Part shown: positions 6,898 through 15,848 of the stretch, one piece after another
Layout of the letters: each line of letters starts with the position of its first letter
Numbering within the stretch: the stretch's first letter is position 1
DNA from: JAGNLA01 sp964472265
GTDB lineage: Bacteria; Caldisericota; Caldisericia; JAAYUI01
NCBI GenBank assembly: GCA_964472265.1
Contig: CAYYJO010000020.1
Coordinates: 1-32,052, forward strand
DNA: 32,052 bases
Direction of reading: 5' to 3'
Made by a program: the position numbers and the translations under genes
The notes under the pieces: generated by a model
Seen by the model: only the letters and a program-made list of their open reading frames with translations
Databases searched by the model: none
What the model was told of the DNA's origin: nothing

Positions 6898-9800
6898 TTA
6901 AAACCTTATAAATGCGGAGCCGATGTGGAGGTTCCTATCTTCCGGAAGTTTGTAATAATCATTGGTGAATTCAAAGGTTATCTTGTGGGCGCCTTTGGAC
7001 AGTTTTGCCTTTACACCGAGGATTTTCGGTGAAACGTTTTCGACTGGTTTTTTGATAATCTCCTTGCCATCAACAGATATTTTGCAGATTGCATTTTCGG
7101 TTCCAGCCTTTGTTTGCCATGCCGTGAAGATTATCTGGCAATCTGCATCCTTTGGCAATGTAAACCCTGAGGTTGCCTTGCCGTTGCCCAAAAATGAGAT
7201 TGACTCAAGGCTTGCCGAAACGTTGCCCTGAGTTGCCCAGTTTGAAAGCGTTAGAATGCTGGCTTGCACCGTCTTTGCACCTGCATTTATGAGGATTGCT
7301 TCGAGAGGTGAGGGAGTGCTTCTGTCCCATTCAATGAGATTTAGGATCAACCTTGCTCCTTTGGAATTTTTGAACAAAACCATATCCTGATTGGCAAGAT
7401 ATTTGTAAGAATACGCCTTGGTTACCTGGGCAGAAAGCGTCGAAAGCGGCACAACCACTCCCTTGCGCCAGTCATAAAGGAATGCGGTTGCCAAAGCAAT
7501 ATCGCCCCTTGAAACACCTGCAATCTCAGGCTGGTCGGTCAATGTCAAACCTTTTGCTATCTTTGCGTTTGGTAGGGAAAGAACCATTGTGGAATCGAAA
7601 GCCTTGAGCAGGTCAGCGAGTTTGGCATCAGCCTTTAGAGGTCTGTCAACAATGGTCAGGGATTTTGGGTCTGTAAAGGTTTTTTTTATGCTAGCCATGT
7701 CAGCTTTGAGGACATCCTGCCCAGAAACGTAGTTGAGTCCTGAGGCTTTTCCTGTTTCAAAACCTGTTGTGCCAATGAACTCCTTTGAGTCGTCAGAAGC
7801 TGTATAAACCTGTCTTGTCTGCGGCACAAGCTGGATTGAGAGCAGAGCGTTCAGTATCTGCCTGCACCTTGGCTCGGACGTGATTTTCTGGAGAATTGGA
7901 ACCGTGGTCAAAACTGCTTTCCCTGGCAGTTCAAGCGCAACCGTGACAGGGCCATGACCGGTTCCTGCCTGTGCAACCGGCAGCACCGGAAGCGATGGCA
8001 GGAGCCTGAATCCACCGAGGGCCACGATGTTGTCTCCTGTAAAGTATCTTGTGACCAAATCCTTTTTGAAATCGCCAACCGTCCTCGACCATGTCATTGT
8101 CGTGAAATCCAGCGCCTGTTTGGTTCCATTTCTGCCGGTGTAGTCAGAGATGTAGCCTGCCTCAGGCATGTTCTTCTGTGGATAAAGCACGATTGGCCTT
8201 ATGCCTTTTGAAACCAGCTTTTCAAACTCACCAGACTTGAGCGTGTCAGGCGCCACAACAACTGGATTGGCTTTGACATCTTCAATCCTGGTTGCAAGCG
8301 TGAAATCCAACCCTGCGGATTTGAAGCTGTCGGAGGCAAACTGGTTTCCGAAAAGGGTGAACTTCTTGCCGGTGAAAGCCTTTGGTGAGACCGTCATTTG
8401 TATGGTTTGTGTGAACAAAACCCTGTCACCATCGGACACTTTCAAAGTCCACGGGAAATCTTTTATTGCTGAAGTTGACGGCATCACAAGCTCGAGCGTT
8501 TTTCGAAGGGAATCGCACGGCTGGTACGGCAGCGTCCACTTCTGCTCCCTGCCGTCGAAATTGGATGAAACGGTGAGGTTTCTTGCTGTTTCAGAGTAGT
8601 TCTGGGTTGTAATCGTCCTTTGAACGGTCGTTCCCTCGTAAAAACTCGTGTCCCACTCGCGAACAAAACTTCTGACTGGTTCAAAGGCATTTTTGACAGC
8701 AAGAGGCACAATCTGTTCAGGCACGATGGGCTTGTAGTCTTCAAGCGGATTCCACGGGTTGAAAATCTCAACCCCCTGTTCCCGAAACGCCTGGATGTAC
8801 ATCTGGAACAGACGCTCCTTCTGCCTGTATCTTCCAATGGTTATGTCCTCATAGCCAGCGTCGCCTTCTGTCACCGCCGGTGTGTGGATGTTTTCGGGGA
8901 GCCAGAGGAATTCGCCTATTGAGAGTGGTTTTGCTCGGTTCCAGCTGTAATCTTTTGTTCCGGGATACGAACCTGCCTGGAACTTGTCCGACAGAAAATA
9001 GGCGTCCTGTGGATAGGTGAAATGGTCGTAAGGCTCGTAGGGGTAGTGAAGATTCACAATGTCTGCTGCGCCATTCGGGTCATCGTCACCTTCAAACATG
9101 ATGAGCCTGCCAGACATCTCCTTTACATACTTGCCAAGCTTTGCAAGCTCCTCCTTCACGCCTTTCCTTCTTGAACCACCGGTGAGCAGCAGTTCGTTCT
9201 CAACCGAAGCGATAACCCAGCACGGATGGTTGTAGTCCCTCAGAATGTGGTCATCCCAGGCACGCCTGAGGTTGTTCCAGAACTGCCCCGATTCAAGGTC
9301 GTAGATGGCTCCGAAAGTCCAGGCAGCCGACTCGTTGACGATTAGAAGACCACGCCTGTCAGCCTCCTCAAGAAAAACCTCAGGGTAAGGGTTGGCATGG
9401 AGCCTGAGGCAGTTGGCGTTCAAAGCCTTGGCGTTTTCAATGACCGACTTTGCATAGTCGGCAGGAAGGGGCTGTTTTGCCTGAGCCTGATAGTGCTTTG
9501 AAACAGACCGCAGCACTATCTTTTTGCCGTTCAGATACAAGTCGCCCATTTTCGTGACAAACTCCCTGAAGCCGAAAACAACCGATTTTCTTTGAATCTC
9601 TTTGCCATTTTTTGAAAGGGTGGCAACACACCTGTAAAGGTTTGGATTTTCCGGTGACCACAGTTTTGGTGTCGGCCAGTCAATCTCAAATTCGGCCTTG
9701 CCACCGTCTTTTGTGATGTCGGCTGTAACTGGCGGAAACGCCTGGACTGCAGTGCCATCAAGCTCTTCAACCCATGCGCTCACTTGGCAGCCGTTCTGCC

Positions 9801-10461
9801 TTTCGGTGTGAGGTGCCAGCAGATCGACCCTGAGAGCCATTTTCTTTGCTTCCACAAACGTTTTTGTCCACATCCTGTCGATGAAGGCATCGGGGAGTTT
9901 GACGATTTCGGCAGGCAGAATCAGCCCTGAAAGCTGACCGGTCGAACCGATTGGATAAAGAATCGATTTTTCCTTGTACTGGTCCTTGGGTGTGAATTCC
10001 GTGTAGGCTCCGGGTTTGAAGGCTGCCGAGAGGTCGGTTGCACCAAGCACAACATCGTTTTTGCCTGATTTTGCCAGACCGGTGAGGTCAAATTCAAACG
10101 GGAGATAGCCACCGATATGCATTCCGGCAGATTTTCCGTTTATCCACAGCCTTGCCCTGAAGTTTACGGCTCCGAATCTGATTTTTACAACACCTTTTCC
10201 ATCCCAGTCAAAAGAACCTTTGTAGTAGGCTGATCTGGATTGTGCGTTTGAAATCCATGCTCCAGGATGAACAAAATCAATCCAGCCCGATGTCGGCATC
10301 TTTGAAAGATCGGTATCAGCGTCTGACACCTTCACCCACTGTGTGAAAACCTGATCCTTCTCGGTTTTTCCAAGCGGTGGATCCTTCACCGGTTGCTCAA
10401 GTATTGAGAATCCGGAAAAAGCTATGACGGCAGCGATGGTTGCCAAGAGGCTTCTGTTCAT
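6898..10461 (-). CDS. Secreted glycoside hydrolase family 2 protein (beta-galactosidase/glucuronidase-like)
   Basis: The protein has 1187 residues and starts with a Sec signal peptide (about 1-22), so it acts outside the cytoplasm. The N-terminal GH2 sugar-binding jelly roll is at about 55-185 (GAVNFRARLWINGKSAGMHI). An Ig-like domain (195-300) follows, then the TIM barrel from about 305 (LYLNGKKIVLRSVS). The acid/base is most likely Glu423 in SVENELL, where the family usually has GNE. The nucleophile candidate is Glu517 in LSIGEFLW. After the barrel come several beta domains and a C-terminal carbohydrate-binding-like module (about 1070-1187, ending GAHKITFEFTNDYYKLPEDR). Substrate cannot be read from sequence. 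It has its own promoter (10490-10519) and a GGAG-type ribosome binding site, and no neighbouring transporter or sugar-use genes. Confidence 0.85.
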   Translation of the reverse strand: MNRSLLATIAAVIAFSGFSILEQPVKDPPLGKTEKDQVFTQWVKVSDADTDLSKMPTSGWIDFVHPGAWISNAQSRSAYYKGSFDWDGKGVVKIRFGAVNFRARLWINGKSAGMHIGGYLPFEFDLTGLAKSGKNDVVLGATDLSAAFKPGAYTEFTPKDQYKEKSILYPIGSTGQLSGLILPAEIVKLPDAFIDRMWTKTFVEAKKMALRVDLLAPHTERQNGCQVSAWVEELDGTAVQAFPPVTADITKDGGKAEFEIDWPTPKLWSPENPNLYRCVATLSKNGKEIQRKSVVFGFREFVTKMGDLYLNGKKIVLRSVSKHYQAQAKQPLPADYAKSVIENAKALNANCLRLHANPYPEVFLEEADRRGLLIVNESAAWTFGAIYDLESGQFWNNLRRAWDDHILRDYNHPCWVIASVENELLLTGGSRRKGVKEELAKLGKYVKEMSGRLIMFEGDDDPNGAADIVNLHYPYEPYDHFTYPQDAYFLSDKFQAGSYPGTKDYSWNRAKPLSIGEFLWLPENIHTPAVTEGDAGYEDITIGRYRQKERLFQMYIQAFREQGVEIFNPWNPLEDYKPIVPEQIVPLAVKNAFEPVRSFVREWDTSFYEGTTVQRTITTQNYSETARNLTVSSNFDGREQKWTLPYQPCDSLRKTLELVMPSTSAIKDFPWTLKVSDGDRVLFTQTIQMTVSPKAFTGKKFTLFGNQFASDSFKSAGLDFTLATRIEDVKANPVVVAPDTLKSGEFEKLVSKGIRPIVLYPQKNMPEAGYISDYTGRNGTKQALDFTTMTWSRTVGDFKKDLVTRYFTGDNIVALGGFRLLPSLPVLPVAQAGTGHGPVTVALELPGKAVLTTVPILQKITSEPRCRQILNALLSIQLVPQTRQVYTASDDSKEFIGTTGFETGKASGLNYVSGQDVLKADMASIKKTFTDPKSLTIVDRPLKADAKLADLLKAFDSTMVLSLPNAKIAKGLTLTDQPEIAGVSRGDIALATAFLYDWRKGVVVPLSTLSAQVTKAYSYKYLANQDMVLFKNSKGARLILNLIEWDRSTPSPLEAILINAGAKTVQASILTLSNWATQGNVSASLESISFLGNGKATSGFTLPKDADCQIIFTAWQTKAGTENAICKISVDGKEIIKKPVENVSPKILGVKAKLSKGAHKITFEFTNDYYKLPEDRNLHIGSAFIRF

Positions 10462-10489
10462 GTCTCCATCTCCATTTTCTTTTTGTATT

Positions 10490-10519
10490 CTGATACGCCG
10501 AAATCAGGGAGATTGTCAA
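10490..10519 (-). promoter_or_regulatory. Promoter of the family 2 glycoside hydrolase gene
   Basis: The minus strand has TTGACA (10519-10514), an 18-base spacer, then TATCAG (10495-10490), placed just after the stop of the upstream HD-GYP-like gene and about 30 bases before ATG 10461. The -35 is perfect and the -10 is four of six. Confidence 0.6.
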
Positions 10520-10551
10520 GAAGGCGTAAAGATGTAGAAATCGACGAACTT

Positions 10552-11772
10552 TTAGTCGGTGGGTGGTTCCAGACCGATGCCATCGAACAGGGCTTTGACT
10601 ATCCTTGGCGAGAACATCTTCCCGGATTTCTTTGCCAGCCAGCGTCTTTCCTCTGGTAACTCCAGCAAATCCAGTACAGACTTGAAATGATGCTCCGATC
10701 GGTGGGCGAGGTGGTGGGCAAGCGACATTATCAACGCAGCCTCAGGAATCTGGTCGCCTTCAAGCCCTTCAGGATAGCCGGTTCCATCAAAATATTCATG
10801 GTGGCAGGTGATTATTCTTGACACTTCACCAAGGGATTTCACTGGCCTGACAATTTCGGAAGACCTTGCAGGATGGAGTCTGATCTCCTCAAGGATGCCC
10901 ATGTTAAGGTTCATTGTTCCGTTTGCCATGTAGTTCTCGTAGGTTTCCATCGGCAGGTTTTTGAAAGAGATGTCACACAGCCTTGCGGCCAGATCGAGCT
11001 GCAAAAGTTTGTCTTCGCTGTATCCGAGCTGTGTGCCGGTTATCCTGCAGATGGTTCGAATGTTTTCAGTCCTTTGAGCCTGGAGCGGATGGATGGCCTC
11101 AAGGACTGCTGCAAGGGCAAGCAGGTGTTTGAGATAGGTTTCCTCGAGACAGGACTTGACTTGCATAACTTTTTCAGAAGGGGTCTGCATCTCTTCGCAG
11201 TTTTTGATAAGATAGGCGAAGTTTTCGACAGTCTTTGCCAGAAGGTCGCCTATTTCAATATTCCTTTGCCTGAGCGTGCTGCTCAGACTTTTGTTTTTCA
11301 TCATTATTCCAAATTCAGTGCAGATGTTGCCCAACAAAATGTTTTCCTGATGGCTGTATGGAGCTGAGGTTCTGGAAAAAACAAAGGCGCCAAGAACTTC
11401 ATCCTCATGTTTCCAAGGTATGAGTATCAGGTACCTGAAACCTTTGCCAGTTCTCACTTCCTCATTGATCGTGAAATCGTAGGCAAGTCTTGGTTCAACC
11501 GTTTTCACCATGCTCCCCAAAAGCTCCATGGCCTGCAGCTCATCCTCATAGCTTTTGCAGCTTGAGGCTATCAGCTTTTGTGAGGAACCACGGACAAGGG
11601 AGACCAGAAGTGCCGTTTCAGATTTTGAAGCTGCAAGCAGCCTTGAAAGAGCCTGTGAAATTCTCGTTGAGTTGAAATTGGATGTAGAAAATTGTTCGTT
11701 CCAGTCGTAAAAGATTGACAACTGTTCATAGGTAACGGCAAGTTCTTCAAGTATCAGGTCGACTTCGCTCAC
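10552..11772 (-). CDS. GAF plus degenerate HD-GYP-like protein
   Basis: The protein has 406 residues and no membrane segment. Residues about 30-165 resemble a GAF-type sensor, followed by a helical linker and an HD-GYP domain at about 215-400. The GYP loop is well kept (HHEYFDGTGYPEGLEGDQIP, 324-343), as is His300 of the LHP element. The HD dyad is Cys266-Asp267 (ARLCDISF in place of the usual LLHDIGK), the early His is replaced (QRTENI), and the late Asp of the family is replaced by AHHLAH (352-357). HD-GYP enzymes normally hydrolyse cyclic di-GMP. With these ligands lost, a binding or regulatory role is more likely. The GTG start at 11772 has AAGGA seven bases upstream and lies ten bases after the receiver gene, so the two are co-transcribed and probably act in one pathway. 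Confidence 0.8.
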   Translation of the reverse strand: MSEVDLILEELAVTYEQLSIFYDWNEQFSTSNFNSTRISQALSRLLAASKSETALLVSLVRGSSQKLIASSCKSYEDELQAMELLGSMVKTVEPRLAYDFTINEEVRTGKGFRYLILIPWKHEDEVLGAFVFSRTSAPYSHQENILLGNICTEFGIMMKNKSLSSTLRQRNIEIGDLLAKTVENFAYLIKNCEEMQTPSEKVMQVKSCLEETYLKHLLALAAVLEAIHPLQAQRTENIRTICRITGTQLGYSEDKLLQLDLAARLCDISFKNLPMETYENYMANGTMNLNMGILEEIRLHPARSSEIVRPVKSLGEVSRIITCHHEYFDGTGYPEGLEGDQIPEAALIMSLAHHLAHRSEHHFKSVLDLLELPEERRWLAKKSGKMFSPRIVKALFDGIGLEPPTD

Positions 11773-11782
11773 AGGTTTATCC

Positions 11783-12145
11783 TTATTTTGTGTGTTCCCT
11801 TATGGTCGCAACGAGGCTTGTTGGCGAAAAGGGCTTTGTGATGTACTCGGTTGCCCCGCATCTTGCTGCCCGCTCCCTGTCCTCGCGCTGCCCCCTGCAT
11901 GTCAGGACGACAACCGGAAGATTTTCTATCCCCATCTCCTGCCTGATGCCAAGGAGCACGTCAAAGCCGGAGATTGTTGGAAGCATGAGATCGAGCACCA
12001 CGAGATCGGGCATCCTCTCCCTTATGGCTTCGAGGGCGGAGTTTCCGTCGCCTGCCATCCTTACCTGAAAACCGTTTGATTCCAGCACAAACTTGATTAA
12101 CTTTGCAATCGCCACCTCATCGTCGACAACAAGGATGTCGCTCAA
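11783..12145 (-). CDS. CheY-like response regulator receiver protein
   Basis: This is a single 120-residue receiver domain with no output domain. The acidic pair is Asp8-Asp9 and the phospho-acceptor is Asp52 (VVLDLMLP). Thr82 (VVLTCRG) and Lys104 (ITKPF) complete the active site, so it should be phosphorylated normally. The start is TTG at 12145, supported by GGAGG seven bases upstream. It overlaps the previous stop by four bases (TTGA). It probably passes a signal to the HD-GYP-like protein encoded ten bases downstream. The cognate kinase is not in the window. Confidence 0.92.
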   Translation of the reverse strand: MSDILVVDDEVAIAKLIKFVLESNGFQVRMAGDGNSALEAIRERMPDLVVLDLMLPTISGFDVLLGIRQEMGIENLPVVVLTCRGQREDRERAARCGATEYITKPFSPTSLVATIREHTK

Positions 12146-12630
12146 TGCCTGGCCTCCGCATAGTTCCAGGGTCGGTCGGCATGTCTTGACAGGGCGTATG
12201 ATTCAAGCGGGAGCATTTCGCCGGTCATCTCATTGAAAAGCGGTGTACCGCCAGCGTACATGGTGTCTTCCGTATCGCCGAAAGAGTTGAGTTTATTTTT
12301 GGCAATCCAGGCATCGAATGCTTTCCGCTCACCTGGCGCAAAAGATTTGAGCCATGCTGGATCGATGTTGTTCCACGGCCTGTCCCTGTGGTTCGACCTG
12401 ATATAGTCATATCTGTCGGCTGGCACTCCTTCGGGGTAGGTTGTGCCAATCTTTGAACCGTATGCATCAAGCCCCGACCATACAAGCCAGGCCTCTATCT
12501 TTGGCTTTTCCTCTTCAAGCACCGGGCCAACCGCCTTGGGTCCAAAAACCAGCACTGAGACGACAATAGCAGAGATGAGCATCAGCGCTGAGATCAAAAC
12601 TGCAATCGGAACCGTTTTCTTCTGAGCCAT
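12142..12630 (-). CDS. Membrane-anchored protein with duplicated DRPWN motif
   Basis: The protein has 162 residues and I recognise no family. ATG 12630 is chosen over an upstream TTG because GGAGG lies seven bases before it. Residues 7-31 form one transmembrane helix with the short basic N-terminus inside. The rest is a duplicated unit: 48-87 (AWLVWSGLDAYG, then SNHRDRPWN) and 107-156 (AWIAKNKLNSFG, then SRHADRPWN). The shared pattern is AW, L, aromatic-Gly, Tyr, Gly-x-Pro, Tyr, Ser, His-x-DRPWN. It is the first gene of the operon with the receiver and HD-GYP-like protein, so it may sense or scaffold at the membrane. That role is inference from position only. Confidence 0.75.
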   Translation of the reverse strand: MAQKKTVPIAVLISALMLISAIVVSVLVFGPKAVGPVLEEEKPKIEAWLVWSGLDAYGSKIGTTYPEGVPADRYDYIRSNHRDRPWNNIDPAWLKSFAPGERKAFDAWIAKNKLNSFGDTEDTMYAGGTPLFNEMTGEMLPLESYALSRHADRPWNYAEARH

Positions 12631-12662
12631 TTGAGCCTCCAAAGACTTGCTTCACACCTGCC

Positions 12663-12691
12663 AGAGTAATGCTTTTAACAATCCATGTCCA
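12663..12691 (-). promoter_or_regulatory. Possible promoter of the DRPWN/receiver/HD-GYP operon
   Basis: The minus strand has TGGACA (12691-12686), a 17-base spacer, and TACTCT (12668-12663), about 35 bases before ATG 12630. Spacing is ideal but each hexamer departs from consensus. Confidence 0.4.
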
Positions 12692-12697
12692 GTGGCT

Positions 12698-15600
12698 CTA
12701 AAAATTTGGTCTGTATCCCTGGGGGAAATAAATTCCAACCTGTTTTTTTGCGTTGTCCCAGGTTGTTTCAGCCAGGAAGCTTTCGGCAACAAACCTAACC
12801 GGAACGTAAGTTGAACCGCCAATTATTGAGGGCGCAGGCGTGCAATCCATCTTCATTCCATCAATTGTCGCCTTCGAGCTGCCTACGGTCAGAACAACCG
12901 TTTTATATCCCTGGGTCATTGTGATCATTTTCTTTTTAGAGTCGTATTCAACCTTGCACTTGAGCGATTCGGCAATAAACCTGAACGGCACAAGCACCTT
13001 GTTTACCTTGGAGTCTATGATGGCCTTGGCAGGCATTTTCGTTGCCTTTCCATTGACGATTGCCTCCGTCGAGCCAACCTTCATGATAATGTAAGCATTA
13101 GCCGGAAGCGGTGAACCTGAAATAATCGATTCCAGTCCCGGGCCATTATCGAAAATGGGTCTGACCGAAATCCTGTAAACAGTTGAAAAAACCAGACTTC
13201 CAAGCTTCAGATTGGTTGCCGATGCTTCAACGGTCAACTTTTTTGTGGCCTTCAATTGCTCAAAATAGGTTTCGGTGATAGTCACTTCATAGTTTTTAAG
13301 GTTTGAGACGTTATATTTGGGTGGAGTCCACGAGATTTCAAGCTCTTCCGTCAACGACTTGATGGAAAGATTGTCGATTGTCTTGTCGCCGGCAGACGAT
13401 GGAACAACCTCAACTTTTACAGGCACAATCACCCTTATCTCTCCAGTGTCGATTGAAACCGATTGTTCCCATTTTCCAACCGGGAGATTGGCTGTGATGC
13501 AGACATTGACGCGTTTTGACTGGCCTTCTTCGATGTGAAGGGAATCAGTTGTTGCAGAGAGACTGGGGCTTGATGTTGCAATTTTGAAATCAACCGAGCC
13601 AGGGCCAAGGTTTTTGATCGTGAAACCATCGCAAAGGTTTTTGGTTGTCAACTTCTGTCCCAGGTCGATTAGCGTTTTGTCAATCTGAATTTTGGCTACA
13701 GGCCTGTCCGTTTTAACCAGCACCCCTGAAATCTCCGACATGTCCGAGACAGCGCCTTCCTCACAGATTGACCTGATTCTGTACTGGTAGTATTTCCCAA
13801 GCTCAGTCTTATCGTCGATGTACTCGTTTTCAAAAACCGGAATGTTTGTGATGCGTTCAAATAAATCGCCGTCACCACGCCTGTAGACATAGAATCCAAG
13901 AGGGTTTTTGAGTGACGATGTCCATTTGAGTTTGGCTGAACCGTTATAGCTTGAAGCCTCAAGCTTGAGGGAGTCAGAACAGTCGATGCTTATTGTTGTA
14001 TTACAGGTCAAAAACCAGAGCGTGTATGATTCGGTTCCCTTTTCAGCCTGAGAAACAACGTGGAACCTGATGGCTTTTGGATTTGAGAGCAGCTTGAGGG
14101 GAACAGGGAAGGCAAGTCTTCCGTCGTTGTACCTTATGCCGAGAAAATCGCCAATCTTCTTTTTCGAAAGGTCGGGCATGCACTGCCAGACAGCGCCCAT
14201 TGTTGACGTAAGTTCAATCGTGTTGTCAATTCCAGGAGGGTTGACAGGTGATTTCGGCCAACCGGTTGCAATGTTCATGTCCTGGTCTACCCAGACAGTG
14301 AGGCTGCCCTTTTCAAGGTTTTTAACTGACAACCTCATGTAAAGGTAGGCTGTATCCATGACACATTCTATCTTTGTAACTTCAACAGGAAATCCTCTCG
14401 GGTTTTCAACGTACGGAACCTCGTACTGGAGATACATAAGCTTTCCCGGAAGCTCAATCCTTGGCGTTGAGTCCCAGTCGGCTTCGATGGCCTTGAAACC
14501 ACCACAGGCAAACTTCGCCTTTATCTTTGTAAACTCTCCGATCCTCGATTTCTTTATCATCATCTCGCAGATACCCTTGTCAAAATCAAGCGTGCCTATG
14601 TTCAATGAAGGCTGGTTATAGCCCATGCCCTTTGAGGCCTGGTAGAATTTGGATTTGACGGAACCTGATTCGGTGCCGACTTCAAGGATATAGTCGCTGT
14701 AGTTGTCCTCAAACTTCACGCCTTCAAAGCCAACGTTGGGCTTGCCATCAGTATCAAGCATGGCCCATATTTTCAGATCGCAGTTGCCCATGCCCTTGAG
14801 GCTGTTTTCAAACCTGATTGTGAATTTGAGGTTTTCGTCATCCTCAAGCGATTCAATTCTTGTTATGAACAGGTGTTTTCCAACCTGAGGCGTTTTCGAC
14901 CAAATGACTGCATCAGGATTTTTTGGGGCTTCGTTTGAGTATCTTGAGATTGGCAAAACGATGTTATCCCAGGCGAGGAAAGCGTGTGCCACACCGGTTG
15001 TCGGCATCGAGGGTGCGGTCACGGCATAGGTCTTGTTGCCGGTCTTTTCGACTGACCAGCCCTTGAGGGTGTCGGTTCCTTTGAGATCGTACGAGAGATG
15101 GTCAGCCGAAAGGTCTGGATCAACCGACTGGTAGGTTCTGGCAACCACCTTGAAATCAAGCCTGCAAGGGTCTCCGATGGCAAGCCTTGGAATTGAGAAT
15201 TTTATCTCCTTTCCGATTGCGCTTGCTTTTGCCAGTCCACCTGTTTCAACCGTGTCGCCGGATTGCTGATCCCACCTGTCGATTACAAATTTCTGTTCGC
15301 CATAAGCAGTTGAAAACCTAGCAAAAAAGTCCTCTCCACCCATGTTGTACGAGTTCTGTCTGGCTTTTGGCATGCCGGTTGATGGATCCAAATCCGTGTC
15401 CATTGCGATTGAAATGAATGGATCGCCCTCGATTTCATTCAGGTTTTTGATAGTCAGCATCCTGACATTGATGAATTGCTGATCGTGTGAAAAGTAGACT
15501 TTATCTATATCCATAACCTTTGTATCGTCTTGTCCGGATTCCCATACGAGTGTCTCACGGGACGACAGTGCATCGGCAAAAAACTTTGCCTCACCGACAG

Positions 15601-15754
15601 GTTCTTTGGACAATGTGAATTCGGCTCTGGCTGCAACACCGTTTTCCGAGATCATGGCTACCGAAGGATTGCAAAACTGGACAGCCTGTGCAGGTTTTGT
15701 GCTGATGGCCGACAGCATGAGTACGGCAGAAAGGACAATGGTCAGATGTTTCAT
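12698..15754 (-). CDS. Large secreted FN3-like protein with C-terminal stalk (copper amine oxidase N-like) domain
   Basis: The protein has 1018 residues. ATG 15754 is chosen because AGAGGTG precedes it and a clean signal peptide follows (MKHLTIVLSAVLMLSAISTK, cleavage after PAQA). The frame stays open 43 codons further upstream without a signal. Residues about 40-270 and 300-590 form beta-sandwich domains of unassigned family (the first has a DTDLDPSTGMP loop that could bind calcium). An FN3-like domain (about 590-680), a DUF1573/Ig-like segment (685-785) and a second FN3-like domain (790-880) follow. Residues 888-1018 form the stalk domain with paired motifs KVLVPFRFIAESLKCKVEYD and STYVPVRFVAESFLAETTWD. 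There are no copper amine oxidase catalytic domains, so the protein is structural or adhesive rather than enzymatic as far as can be seen. Confidence 0.8.
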   Translation of the reverse strand: MKHLTIVLSAVLMLSAISTKPAQAVQFCNPSVAMISENGVAARAEFTLSKEPVGEAKFFADALSSRETLVWESGQDDTKVMDIDKVYFSHDQQFINVRMLTIKNLNEIEGDPFISIAMDTDLDPSTGMPKARQNSYNMGGEDFFARFSTAYGEQKFVIDRWDQQSGDTVETGGLAKASAIGKEIKFSIPRLAIGDPCRLDFKVVARTYQSVDPDLSADHLSYDLKGTDTLKGWSVEKTGNKTYAVTAPSMPTTGVAHAFLAWDNIVLPISRYSNEAPKNPDAVIWSKTPQVGKHLFITRIESLEDDENLKFTIRFENSLKGMGNCDLKIWAMLDTDGKPNVGFEGVKFEDNYSDYILEVGTESGSVKSKFYQASKGMGYNQPSLNIGTLDFDKGICEMMIKKSRIGEFTKIKAKFACGGFKAIEADWDSTPRIELPGKLMYLQYEVPYVENPRGFPVEVTKIECVMDTAYLYMRLSVKNLEKGSLTVWVDQDMNIATGWPKSPVNPPGIDNTIELTSTMGAVWQCMPDLSKKKIGDFLGIRYNDGRLAFPVPLKLLSNPKAIRFHVVSQAEKGTESYTLWFLTCNTTISIDCSDSLKLEASSYNGSAKLKWTSSLKNPLGFYVYRRGDGDLFERITNIPVFENEYIDDKTELGKYYQYRIRSICEEGAVSDMSEISGVLVKTDRPVAKIQIDKTLIDLGQKLTTKNLCDGFTIKNLGPGSVDFKIATSSPSLSATTDSLHIEEGQSKRVNVCITANLPVGKWEQSVSIDTGEIRVIVPVKVEVVPSSAGDKTIDNLSIKSLTEELEISWTPPKYNVSNLKNYEVTITETYFEQLKATKKLTVEASATNLKLGSLVFSTVYRISVRPIFDNGPGLESIISGSPLPANAYIIMKVGSTEAIVNGKATKMPAKAIIDSKVNKVLVPFRFIAESLKCKVEYDSKKKMITMTQGYKTVVLTVGSSKATIDGMKMDCTPAPSIIGGSTYVPVRFVAESFLAETTWDNAKKQVGIYFPQGYRPNF

Positions 15755-15777
15755 GTTCACCTCTTTGTAAAACAAAT

Positions 15778-15806
15778 ATGTTAACAGATTCGAAGAGGTT
15801 TGAAAA
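15778..15806 (-). promoter_or_regulatory. Promoter of the FN3/stalk protein gene
   Basis: The minus strand has TTTTCA (15806-15801), a 17-base spacer, and TAACAT (15783-15778), ending 24 bases before ATG 15754. The -35 is four of six and the spacing is optimal. Confidence 0.5.
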
Positions 15807-15822
15807 CCCGAAATGATTTCGG
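15802..15822 (-). terminator. Weak terminator-like hairpin after the GNAT gene
   Basis: CCGAAA and TTTCGG form a six-base stem around three bases on the minus strand and are followed by GGTTTTC. It overlaps the promoter region of the next gene. The stem is short and the T run is poor. Confidence 0.35.
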
Positions 15823-15848
15823 ATGTTTTTGGGAAGTGACTGTTTAGT

